Shown: positions 1 to 4,939, counted from the first letter of the stretch. The stretch: DNA of 5,209 nt from DATAYF01 sp036272735 (GCA_036272735.1 DATAYF010000696.1:1-5209); one strand, 5' to 3'. A program made the numbers and translations. Notes: generated by a model not told the origin, from the letters alone.

Positions 1-13
1 CAGTTACACTGCC

Positions 14-49
14 CCTGACCCTTGCGACGTCGCTCTATTCACGGTCAGG
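14..49. promoter_or_regulatory. Nested palindromes upstream of the exporter promoter (possible operator)
   Basis: A perfect 7-bp inverted repeat, CCTGACC at 14-20 and GGTCAGG at 43-49, surrounds a perfect 10-bp palindrome GCGACGTCGC at 24-33. The cluster lies directly upstream of the extended -10 element of the FUSC gene, where a dimeric regulator could sit. No U-run follows it, so a terminator for an upstream gene is less likely. A regulatory role is inferred from symmetry and position only. Confidence 0.3.
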
Positions 50-73
50 AAAGATGCACGCTTTTCACGGATT

Positions 74-82
74 TGCTATAAT
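74..82 (+). promoter_or_regulatory. Extended -10 promoter of the FUSC gene
   Basis: TGCTATAAT is a perfect TGn plus TATAAT extended -10 element. No good -35 hexamer lies 16-18 bp upstream (the region reads ATGCAC), which is common when TGn is present. Transcription would start near 88-90, only about 16 nt before the ATG at 105, so the AGGAG at 88-92 would sit at the very 5' end of the message. Either the leader is very short or translation starts at the in-frame ATG at 126. Confidence 0.55.
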
Positions 83-104
83 TTTCTAGGAGCAGAGCGT
101 CAGC

Positions 105-1301
105 ATGAGAACAAAGAAGCAAACCATGATCCATCCTCTTCTCAAGAGATTACACAGCATATGGGAGGCTCGATCGCCATTCCTCCTGTTTGCGATCAAG
201 AGCGCACTCACAGCGGGATTCTCGTGGGCCATTGTCTCTGCGTTCCTCGGAGAAGAGGCCGCAGCACTTGCCGTGGTCTCGGCAGTCATTGTGGTCCAGG
301 TCACCAGTTGGCAAACGGTGCGTAAGAGTATCGAACGCATTTTGGGCGTGATCATTGGGATGTGTCTGGCAATCTTTGTTGCCCACGTTCTCGGTCTCAC
401 TTTCTGGACCATTACCCTGATGATCTTCCTTGCTCAGATCATCGGATTGGTTCTTCAGAACCGTGGGCAATATCTCGCCACCCAGATTCCCATCAGTGCC
501 GCACTCGTCCTTGCCCTGGGCGCTACCGCGAGTGACTATCCCCTCTTACGCATGCTCGGTGCCCTCGTTGGTGGCCTTGTTGGAACCATCGTGAGCCTGC
601 TGCTCTCGCCGCCCGTCTACGTTTCCAGAACACAGGATGCTGTAGCAGCGTTGATGACCGAGCTGGCAAGTGCCACACCCAACCTCGCCGATGCTCTGGC
701 CGGTCATCTGAGCGAAGCCCAAATCCGCGAGAGCTATCGCTCAATGCAGAATTTAGAACAGCGGGTACGTACAGCAGAACAAGCATATGCCCTGGGCATG
801 GACAGCACCCGTCTGAATCCATGGGCACGCCGGGCGCGTCGTCTCCTGATGAATTATCCCGACATGCTGCAGGCACTTGGCCGACTGATGCGACAAATGC
901 GCCGGATGATCTATACCATCAATAAGCCTGAACTCGCCTGGTCAGAGCTGGCTCAGAAACAAGCCTGGGCACGCGATTACGCCTCGCTGCTCAAAGAAAT
1001 AGGAGTAATTCTGGCAGAGCTGGCAAAATATATCTCCTCGCCTGCTTCCCTCCCACGTAGTGAACGCCTCAAGAGAGAAACCCTCAGATCGCGCCTGGAG
1101 GATGCACAGCAGCAGCTCCGTAGCTGGCAGATGCACCTCGCACACGATGCAAAGCCCATCGAATCACCAACTGAGCGCGCAGAGAGCCTGTCCATCAGCG
1201 CAGGCTCTCTGCTGGCTCTTCGTGGGGCAATGCTTACCGATCTCCACCATATGCTTGATGAAGTGCGTGATCTTATGGAAGCAGCAGGCCAGGGCGAATA
1301 A
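105..1301 (+). CDS. FUSC / aromatic acid exporter family (DUF939-like) membrane protein
   Basis: A 398-residue inner-membrane protein of the FUSC / ArAE type, a family associated with efflux of aromatic acids or other toxic organic anions; the substrate here cannot be read from the sequence. The N-terminal half holds about six hydrophobic helices (roughly residues 27-48, 51-67, 77-95, 98-118, 126-141 and 147-168). Between helices 2 and 3 is a basic stretch leading into RILGVIIG, like the family's conserved R-x-x-G-x-x-x-G motif, and helix 6 ends in SPP. Residues 175-398 are charged, helical and probably cytoplasmic, with heptad-like Leu spacing around 300-345. The length suits the short bacterial form. 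AGGAG at 88-92 lies 12 nt before the ATG, a little far; the in-frame ATG at 126 (codon 8) is an alternative that keeps all membrane segments. The gene appears to be a single transcription unit. Family call firm, function inferred. Confidence 0.85.
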   Translation: MRTKKQTMIHPLLKRLHSIWEARSPFLLFAIKSALTAGFSWAIVSAFLGEEAAALAVVSAVIVVQVTSWQTVRKSIERILGVIIGMCLAIFVAHVLGLTFWTITLMIFLAQIIGLVLQNRGQYLATQIPISAALVLALGATASDYPLLRMLGALVGGLVGTIVSLLLSPPVYVSRTQDAVAALMTELASATPNLADALAGHLSEAQIRESYRSMQNLEQRVRTAEQAYALGMDSTRLNPWARRARRLLMNYPDMLQALGRLMRQMRRMIYTINKPELAWSELAQKQAWARDYASLLKEIGVILAELAKYISSPASLPRSERLKRETLRSRLEDAQQQLRSWQMHLAHDAKPIESPTERAESLSISAGSLLALRGAMLTDLHHMLDEVRDLMEAAGQGE

Positions 1302-1589
1302 ACACATTCGACCCACTTTAAAAAAACGGTCAGAGGAAGTCAAGGCGGTGCTTACACGTATTGCCATTGATAGCCTCCTCCAGTCATGAAGAAGCTGCCA
1401 GTGAAACAGCTTTGCATCGTGCGAACTGGATTCATAGATTCACAAAATGAAATACAATAGAACCTATCCAGATATTCGCACATGAAGAAGTGAGGGCGTG
1501 GCACCACGGAAATTCCCCAAGTGTAATAGCATTTGATGATGATGTAATAGTAATTGCGATGAGACCTTGAGAGTACTCCAGATCAACCT

Positions 1590-1610
1590 CGAGAGGCATT
1601 TTTTCTCTCG
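1590..1610. repeat. Small hairpin with T-rich loop
   Basis: CGAGAG (1590-1595) and CTCTCG (1605-1610) pair perfectly around a nine-base loop containing a run of T. The T-run lies in the loop rather than after the stem, so this does not fit a standard intrinsic terminator for the + strand. Confidence 0.3.
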
Positions 1611-1651
1611 CCCCTTATAGACTAGTATATAACACTATGTCTTATATGGGG
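1611..1651. repeat. Imperfect 41-nt hairpin
   Basis: CCCC, TATA, GAC and TAGT on the left arm pair in order with ACTA, GTC, TATA and GGGG on the right arm, broken by one T-T mismatch and two single-T bulges, around a seven-base loop. Fifteen base pairs in 41 nt is notable. It could be a relic of a palindromic element or an RNA structure; nothing beyond the pairing supports either. Confidence 0.35.
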
Positions 1652-1675
1652 CAGCCTAAAAAACAAAATTCAATA

Positions 1676-1682
1676 TGAGTTA
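1676..1682. repeat. Target-site duplication, left copy
   Basis: TGAGTTA directly abuts the outer end of the left terminal repeat (1683). The same seven bases in the same orientation abut the right end at 3119-3125. Direct orientation outside inverted termini is the expected footprint of transposition and is not explained by the inverted homology of the ends. Confidence 0.75.
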
Positions 1683-1727
1683 GGCTCATCCGCAATTATG
1701 GTGCATGCTGAGCTTATTTGAGAAGAC
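1683..1727 (+). repeat. Left terminal inverted repeat of the mobile unit
   Basis: It starts GGCTCATCCGC and runs to AGAAGAC. Bases 1698-1727 are an exact reverse complement of 3074-3103; the outer 15 bases match the right end except at six positions. A shared TCTTTCTGA just inside both ends (offset by an indel) suggests the homology once extended further inward. Confidence 0.8.
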
Positions 1728-1787
1728 CACGATTCAGTCTTTCTGAACAGAGCCTATCATTGCGAAAACTATTATTGATAAGTATTA

Positions 1788-1808
1788 CACCATAATTGCG
1801 GATGAGCC
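1788..1808 (-). repeat. Internal inverted copy of the outer 21 bp of the left end
   Basis: Bases 1788-1808 are a perfect reverse complement of 1683-1703, so 1683-1808 alone looks like a 126-bp miniature element with 21-bp ends. No copy of TGAGTTA follows 1808, so this mini-unit lacks a target duplication of its own. It matches the left end better than the true right end does, which suggests a nested or rearranged end. Confidence 0.7.
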
Positions 1809-1878
1809 ATATTTTGCACCCCAGGATAAAATAAGGATGATGTTCTATTTCTCAACCGGATAAGGAAGAAAAAGGTAT

Positions 1879-2559
1879 ATGGATGAGAATCACCAGAACG
1901 TGGCAGGAAACACACCACTAACAGATGATAACAAGCTCTGGACTCCCCCATTATCAGCAAAAGACCGAAAGAAACTTGACCATTTGCGGAAAAAGTCGTT
2001 CGCTAAAAGGATGGGTTTTACTGGCAAGACACCCTGGGACTTCATTCAGTTGCTGCTTATCCCGCTTGTCTTCGCTGGAATTGGATATTGGTTCAGTTTC
2101 ACGCAAACACAAAGCAATCTTCAGAACAGCCAAAGGCAATATGACACCAACCTCCAAATTACCATGGACCAGCAGCGAGAAACAGAACTGACAACCTGTC
2201 TGAACGAGATAGGAGATTTATTGCTCAACAAAAACTTGAGAGGAGTGAAGCCTGGGGACGAAGTAAGAGTCGTGGCAAGGGGAGATGTTTTAGCAGCCCT
2301 GTGGCGCATGGATGGAGTGCGCAGAGGGCTCCTGATGCAATACTTGTCCGAAGCAGGGCTGATCTCTAAGAGTAGAAGCACGAGCATTATTGATTTGAAA
2401 GGGGCCGATCTTAGTGGGGCCGATCTTAGAAATGTTGATCTGAATGGCGTTGATCTGAGCGAGACAGACCTCAGTGGAGCAATGATCACAGGAAAACAAC
2501 TGAAAGAAGTGAAGTCGCTCAAAGGAGCAATCATGCCTGATGGGTCAAAACATCCCTAG
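1879..2559 (+). CDS. Membrane-anchored pentapeptide-repeat protein
   Basis: 226 residues in four parts: a polar, basic N-terminus (1-50); one strong membrane helix (about 53-75, from DFIQLLL to YWFSF); a Gln-rich coiled-coil-like stretch (about 77-105); and a charged helical domain (106-168) leading into seven pentapeptide repeats at 171-205 (IDLKG, ADLSG, ADLRN, VDLNG, VDLSE, TDLSG, AMITG). Pentapeptide repeats fold as a right-handed beta-helix; seven copies make under two coils, so this is a short cap, not a long DNA-mimic rod. The tail ends MPDGSKHP, which I recall as a usual end for this protein type, so the TAG at 2557 is probably natural. AAGGAAGAAAAAGG at 1862-1875 supplies a ribosome site for the ATG at 1879. 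No clear promoter is seen; TAAAAT at 1827-1832 is a weak candidate. The gene lies alone inside the mobile unit and looks like its passenger. Function unknown; topology suggests a cytoplasmic N-terminus. Confidence 0.85.
   Translation: MDENHQNVAGNTPLTDDNKLWTPPLSAKDRKKLDHLRKKSFAKRMGFTGKTPWDFIQLLLIPLVFAGIGYWFSFTQTQSNLQNSQRQYDTNLQITMDQQRETELTTCLNEIGDLLLNKNLRGVKPGDEVRVVARGDVLAALWRMDGVRRGLLMQYLSEAGLISKSRSTSIIDLKGADLSGADLRNVDLNGVDLSETDLSGAMITGKQLKEVKSLKGAIMPDGSKHP
2401..2430 (+). repeat. 15-bp tandem duplication in the pentapeptide repeats
   Basis: Two 15-bp units at 2401-2415 and 2416-2430 differ only at the last base and encode GADLS then GADLR. Such near-identity at synonymous positions points to recent slippage adding one pentapeptide. 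Confidence 0.8.
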
Positions 2560-2598
2560 AACAAACGCTCCCAGGCGCTCTCTCGCCTTACCCACGAA

Positions 2599-2913
2599 TT
2601 GCGCAGCGGGATGACCCGTAGCGAATCAGAAGAAAAAGAGGCTTTGTTGATGAGGAAGAACAAAAAGATTCCTGACAAAGGAGGCATAGGTGAACAGTAT
2701 GATGGAATCGTCCGTAATCATCCAGACCACACTTCGCATTCCATCCCCTCGACGCCTTGCTCGTTTGGGAAGGCAGCGGTCATCGCTCAGTTTCTCCGAC
2801 ACACAGGTGTGCTGACGAAGATGGCTGAGCGAGTACACTTCGCGGGGCGTCTTTCGGACGCTCTGATGGAAATCACTTTTTTCTGTGAGGCAAAAATCTC
2901 CCCCATGAAATGA
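2599..2913 (+). pseudogene. Probable N-terminal remnant of a transposase
   Basis: The open frame gives 104 residues; a better start is the ATG at 2650, preceded by AAGAGG. The segment SIPSTPCSFGKAAVIAQFLRH, continuing to AERVHFA, resembles what I recall of the start of DDE transposases near IS1380 in Ktedonobacteria, where a basic stretch and a hydrophobic helix should follow. Here the match ends at about 2860 and the frame runs into the palindromic unit at 2887, so only about 70 residues of a protein of several hundred remain. The DDE residues are absent, so it cannot be active. The frame is the same as the pentapeptide gene's and is open from just after that gene's TAG; the part before 2650 (through ELRSGMTRSESEEK) also looks protein-like and may come from another lost gene. 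It could instead be a short hypothetical gene. The family match is from memory, untested. Confidence 0.4.
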
Positions 2914-3008
2914 GGCAAACATTTTTTCTCTGATTAGCTCTTACATTCGCGTGGAGGCCATCCGAGCTACTTGCCTGTTACCCATTTCATGAGAGGGATT
3001 TTTGCCTC
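2887..3008. mobile_element. 122-bp palindromic miniature element (MITE-like)
   Basis: Two 26-bp arms, 2887-2912 and 2983-3008, pair with three mismatches; both begin GAGGCAAAAATC and finish ATGAAATG on their own strands. The 70-bp centre has no coding sense. No target duplication is evident at the borders (CTGT before, GAAG after). It cuts off the transposase remnant to its left, so it probably inserted after that gene was already dead, or caused its loss. A long imperfect terminator is possible, but arms this long and the lack of a U-run favour a mobile relic. Confidence 0.6.
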
Positions 3009-3073
3009 GAAGGTGGTGCTCAACTCATCAATAATCATCGACGAACGGTCTTCTCAGCTCAGAAAGAAGGGAA

Positions 3074-3118
3074 GTCTTCTCAAATAAGCTCAGCATGCAC
3101 CATTTGCGCGGGAGAGCC
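3074..3118 (-). repeat. Right terminal inverted repeat of the mobile unit
   Basis: Read on the minus strand it starts GGCTCTCCCGC and converges with the left end from the ATGGTG motif inward (30 identical bases, 3074-3103). The outer 15 bases carry the only differences from the left end, namely positions 6-7 and 12-15. Confidence 0.8.
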
Positions 3119-3125
3119 TGAGTTA
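3119..3125. repeat. Target-site duplication, right copy
   Basis: TGAGTTA begins at the first base after the right terminal repeat and matches 1676-1682 exactly. Removing the unit and one copy restores a continuous site reading TTCAATA-TGAGTTA-TACATA. Confidence 0.75.
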
Positions 3126-3216
3126 TACATATTCTCAACATTTACACCTGCACCATTTAGAAGCAGAGCCACAGCGAATCACGGCTATGGTGACTCGACG
3201 CGAAGCTGGTACTCAA

Positions 3217-3274
3217 GCTCGAACAAGCGAGCGGGCGGCGAGCACTCCTGCTGGAACGCGAGGGATGCTCGCCG
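3217..3274. repeat. Two adjacent GC-rich hairpins downstream of the DUF2267 gene
   Basis: GCTCG/CGAGC (3217-3221 and 3228-3232) is followed at once by a 9-bp perfect stem CGGCGAGCA/TGCTCGCCG (3236-3244 and 3266-3274). They lie about 40 nt past the stop codon of the minus-strand DUF2267 gene and could block 3' decay or slow transcription. No U-run follows on the minus strand, so a canonical intrinsic terminator is not supported. Confidence 0.4.
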
Positions 3275-3311
3275 TTGGCGTCAACACAAGCCATACGGAG
3301 CCCTGCCTCCC

Positions 3312-3722
3312 CTACTTTTTGTCTTCATAAAATTCATTGTAGATTGGGGCTGGCAGTTCGGCGCGAATATCCTCAAATTCACCCTGCGACAAAGCATCAC
3401 GCAGAACGCTCATCACGGCCCGAGCATGCTCACGGGCCACCTCTAGTGGCACTCCTTCGAGCGTACTCACCCACCAAAAGAATTCATCAGCGGTAACAGG
3501 GCTTCCAGGACCAGGACCTAGCCGCTTCTCAGGACTGAGCAATGGTCTTTGCAGGTACGTTTTGATTCCCTTCGGCAGTTGAGATGCCGCGTCGTGACGT
3601 TCCTTCCGCGATATATAGGCGGCGAGCGTTTGAAGCGTTGCCTGGATAGCCTGCTGTGCCTTAAGCGCTGTTGGGAGATCTGCCCGTCTTTGTACCTCTG
3701 CTACAAACTCTTCGTACTGCAT
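3312..3722 (-). CDS. DUF2267 domain protein
   Basis: 136 residues, soluble and all-helical, with no signal or membrane segment. It matches the DUF2267 pattern: it opens with MQYEEFVAEVQ, and two homologous helical units follow each other. Unit 1 (about 5-58) holds EFVAEV, then AIQATLQTL and SQLPKGI; unit 2 (about 80-133) holds EFFWWV, then ARAVMSVLRDAL and AELPAPI. A Pro/Gly-rich linker (about 60-76, PGPGSP) joins them. The family's molecular function is not established. I chose the ATG at 3722: the minus strand has GGAGAGGAG directly before it and the family begins here. An in-frame ATG at 3776 would add 18 residues that are not part of the domain and has no good ribosome site. The gene is alone on its strand, about 190 bp beyond the right end of the mobile unit, so it is probably host DNA. 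Confidence 0.85.
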   Translation of the reverse strand: MQYEEFVAEVQRRADLPTALKAQQAIQATLQTLAAYISRKERHDAASQLPKGIKTYLQRPLLSPEKRLGPGPGSPVTADEFFWWVSTLEGVPLEVAREHARAVMSVLRDALSQGEFEDIRAELPAPIYNEFYEDKK

Positions 3723-3725
3723 ACT

Positions 3726-3734
3726 CTCCTCTCC
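3726..3734 (-). promoter_or_regulatory. Ribosome binding site that decides the DUF2267 start
   Basis: On the minus strand the sequence reads GGAGAGGAG then AGT then the ATG at 3722. Two overlapping Shine-Dalgarno cores (GGAG and AGGAG) at workable spacing make this start far better than the upstream ATG at 3776. Confidence 0.7.
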
Positions 3735-3803
3735 ATTTACTACAGCGTGTGCTGAAGTATCGAGCCAAGTAGACATAGCTTGAGAACAGTAAATGGACGC
3801 TGT
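3733..3803 (-). promoter_or_regulatory. Crossing complementary blocks in the DUF2267 leader
   Basis: Two pairs of perfectly complementary blocks sit upstream of the DUF2267 start. On the minus strand the order is ACAGCGT (3803-3797), CCATTTACT (3796-3788), then ACGCTGT (3748-3742), AGTAAATGG (3741-3733). The pairs interleave, so the two stems would form a pseudoknot or exclude one another, and the last block shares its GG with the ribosome site. This could be an RNA switch or an operator pair. Only the complementarity is seen; transcription through it is assumed. Confidence 0.35.
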
Positions 3804-3884
3804 TAGGGGGCCAACCTTTCAACACACCGCTGTAGGGACTCTTGGGAACTCTTCTTTCTCGCCACTCGTACTACTGTAGAAGAG

Positions 3885-3903
3885 GGAGGAAGGCAATTCC
3901 TCC
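3885..3903. repeat. Short perfect hairpin
   Basis: GGAGGAA (3885-3891) and TTCCTCC (3897-3903) pair around the loop GGCAA. No U-run follows. On the + strand the left arm resembles a ribosome site, but no gene starts after it. Confidence 0.35.
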
Positions 3904-4091
3904 TTCTCAAAGGGACACGTCCAAACAAGGAAATAGTGACAGACCTCTCTCTTCCCTCTCGCACCGCCGGCAGATAAGAGCAGGCGCACCTTGCAATGAA
4001 CCCAAGAGACCGGACCGTACATCAAGTCAAAAATGTGGCACACACTTGTTGTTGACCCGTTTTTGTAGAAGGGGAGAATAGAGATTAGCTC

Positions 4092-4196
4092 TTTACTGAT
4101 CTCTGCATAAGCAGTTAAACTTTCCGCATTGCCACATTCTGTATGAAGTAGTGGGCAAAGTCAAAGAGTTTACATCTCTATGCAGAGATCAGTAAA
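4092..4196. mobile_element. 105-bp palindromic repeat unit (MITE-like)
   Basis: Perfect 18-bp inverted arms, 4092-4109 and 4179-4196 (TTTACTGATCTCTGCATA and its complement), enclose a 69-bp centre. Inside them a second, weaker inverted pair exists: GTTAAACTTT to TTGCCAC (from about 4113) against GTGGGCAA to AGAGTTTAC (to about 4173), with small bulges. The whole unit could fold into one long hairpin. No target duplication is visible at the borders. Long nested pairing fits a miniature element or a structured RNA. Confidence 0.5.
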
Positions 4197-4228
4197 CACA
4201 TATTGATTGATGGGGACAGACGAGAGAA

Positions 4229-4322
4229 ATGTGGAAGACGGGATGCGTTCGTCCTAGGGAAAAGTATTAAACGAGCAAAAACAAAACAACACATGTGTTT
4301 TATAATCATCGGTCTTCCACAT
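4229..4322. repeat. 94-bp inverted-repeat pair with central palindrome
   Basis: ATGTGGAAGAC (4229-4239) and GTCTTCCACAT (4312-4322) are perfect inverse copies. The 72 bp between contain a perfect 12-bp palindrome AACACATGTGTT at 4288-4299. It could be a degenerate palindromic element like its neighbours or a binding site; arms of 11 bp give only moderate support. Confidence 0.35.
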
Positions 4323-4429
4323 ATAACTCAGAGTTATTGGCGAGGATATACTCAGGCGCTTCAAGGACGTACGCCAGACGTTGTTGAGAGCATCTGATGA
4401 TAGATACTTCATCTTCTTTTTCCGTCATG

Positions 4430-4535
4430 AGGATCGCAAGCAAAGCTCATGGATTGCGCAAGGAGAACTTTCGAATTACTCACTACCCTACTACAATCTC
4501 GTTGCGCAATCCGTGGGCCCCATGAGTGTGATCCT
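4430..4535. repeat. 106-bp imperfect palindrome
   Basis: Arms 4446-4465 and 4498-4517 match at 17 of 20 positions as inverse copies, with an unbroken 11-bp core GGATTGCGCAA / TTGCGCAATCC. Further out, AGGATC (4430-4435) and GATCCT (4530-4535) also pair. The size is close to the 105-bp unit at 4092, but the sequences are unrelated. The reading frame through it (4381-4569) is probably an artefact of the palindrome. Confidence 0.45.
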
Positions 4536-4659
4536 TGTCACGCCTGCAAGGTTCGCCGCTCCTGTGTAGCTTATTGCATCTTTTAAATCAATATTCTTGC
4601 TGAATACTCTCCTTTTGTCTATATTTGAGGTTGTCGTTATTCGTTTATATCGATTTATA

Positions 4660-4676
4660 CAATGTATTCTACATTG
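4660..4676. repeat. 17-nt perfect palindrome (CAATGTA-TTC-TACATTG)
   Basis: Two 7-bp arms around a 3-base centre, in AT-rich DNA, look like a site for a dimeric repressor. No gene starts close by on either strand, so a target promoter cannot be named. Confidence 0.3.
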
Positions 4677-4905
4677 GATTGAAGCAAAAGTACATAGCGT
4701 GATGTGTCATGTAGACGAATCTTGTGGAACTCATTGTCACGTCTGGATGCATGGAAATGTAAGATAATCTATCATCGATGTGCGGAAAGAGGCATTCTCG
4801 TGTGTCTGGGAGGCCTGGAGAAGTATATGGGCAGACATCCGCTGCGTATTACCGAGACGGACACATGACCCATAGACAGATGTATTCTATACTGCTCTGA
4901 TTAAT

Positions 4906-4939
4906 GTGGTAAAACATATGCAAGCATAGATTTTGCCAC
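4906..4939 (-). repeat. Hairpin at the presumed right end of the TnpB element
   Basis: A nine-pair stem (GTGGTAAAA at 4906-4914 with TTTTGCCAC at 4931-4939, one G-T pair) continues after a symmetric two-base internal loop into TATGC/GCATA with a two-base loop. It lies about 80 bp past the tnpB stop. IS200/IS605-type elements carry a subterminal hairpin here, which their TnpA binds as single strand. A terminator is possible but no U-run follows on the minus strand (ATTAATC). Confidence 0.5.

Larger units (their letters stand above)
1302..1682. other. Gene-free intergenic stretch after the exporter
   Basis: No reading frame here resembles a protein. A weak hairpin (CGAAT/ATTCG, 1295-1310) covers the exporter's stop codon without a U-run, so no convincing terminator is seen. 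An imperfect tandem pair starting TGTAATAG lies at 1522 and 1543. Two hairpins at 1590-1610 and 1611-1651 are listed separately. The stretch ends at the TGAGTTA copy that marks the left boundary of the mobile unit. Confidence 0.5.
1683..3118. mobile_element. 1436-bp non-autonomous transposable unit carrying a pentapeptide-repeat gene
   Basis: The unit is bounded by 45-bp inverted termini (1683-1727 and 3074-3118) that begin GGCTC and differ at only six positions near the outside; the inner 30 bp are identical. A 7-bp direct repeat TGAGTTA flanks it exactly. GGCTC-type ends recall the ISL3 family, which usually makes 8-bp duplications, so the family is uncertain. There is no intact transposase: the interior holds the pentapeptide-repeat gene at 1879-2559, an apparent transposase N-terminal stub around 2599-2886, and a nested palindromic unit at 2887-3008. 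The simplest reading is an insertion sequence that lost its transposase and carries a passenger gene, movable only in trans. An alternative is that two related elements inserted and recombined; the intact direct repeat argues against it. Confidence 0.7.
3777..4905. other. Gene-free stretch rich in imperfect palindromes
   Basis: I find no reading frame with protein character on either strand over about 1.1 kb; the longest frames (4203-4397, 4381-4569, 3842-4081) are short, lack good ribosome sites and overlie palindromes. The stretch holds a small hairpin at 3885-3903, palindromic units at 4092-4196, 4229-4322 and 4430-4535, and a 17-nt palindrome at 4660-4676. From about 4680 to 4905 I see nothing specific. 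It may be a graveyard of small repeats between the DUF2267 gene and the TnpB element. Confidence 0.55.

Noticed and set aside
1060..1389. Open frame overlapping the 3' end of the exporter gene
   Set aside because: It is mostly a shifted-frame shadow of the FUSC gene, has no ribosome site and no recognisable protein character.
1675..1810. 126-bp unit 1683-1808 as an independent insertion
   Set aside because: No direct repeat flanks it; TGAGTTA on its left pairs with the copy at 3119 instead, so it is treated as part of the larger unit.
2121..2534. 137-residue antisense frame opposite the pentapeptide gene
   Set aside because: Its repeated LRSxPxRS pattern is just the antisense reading of the 15-bp pentapeptide periodicity.
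2573..2588. Terminator after the pentapeptide gene (AGGCG/CGCCT stem)
   Set aside because: Only five pairs and followed by TACC instead of a U-run.
3842..4081. 79-residue frame on the + strand
   Set aside because: Arg/Ser-rich random-looking composition, no start signal, and stops at the edge of a palindromic unit.
4203..4397. 64-residue frame on the + strand
   Set aside because: It lies across the 4229-4322 inverted pair, has no ribosome site and no family resemblance I can name.
1683..4535. CRISPR array from the many repeats
   Set aside because: The repeats are inverted pairs of different sequence, not direct repeats with regular spacers.
4381..4569. 62-residue frame on the + strand
   Set aside because: It overlies the 106-bp palindrome at 4430-4535; its composition follows the palindrome and no ribosome site is present.
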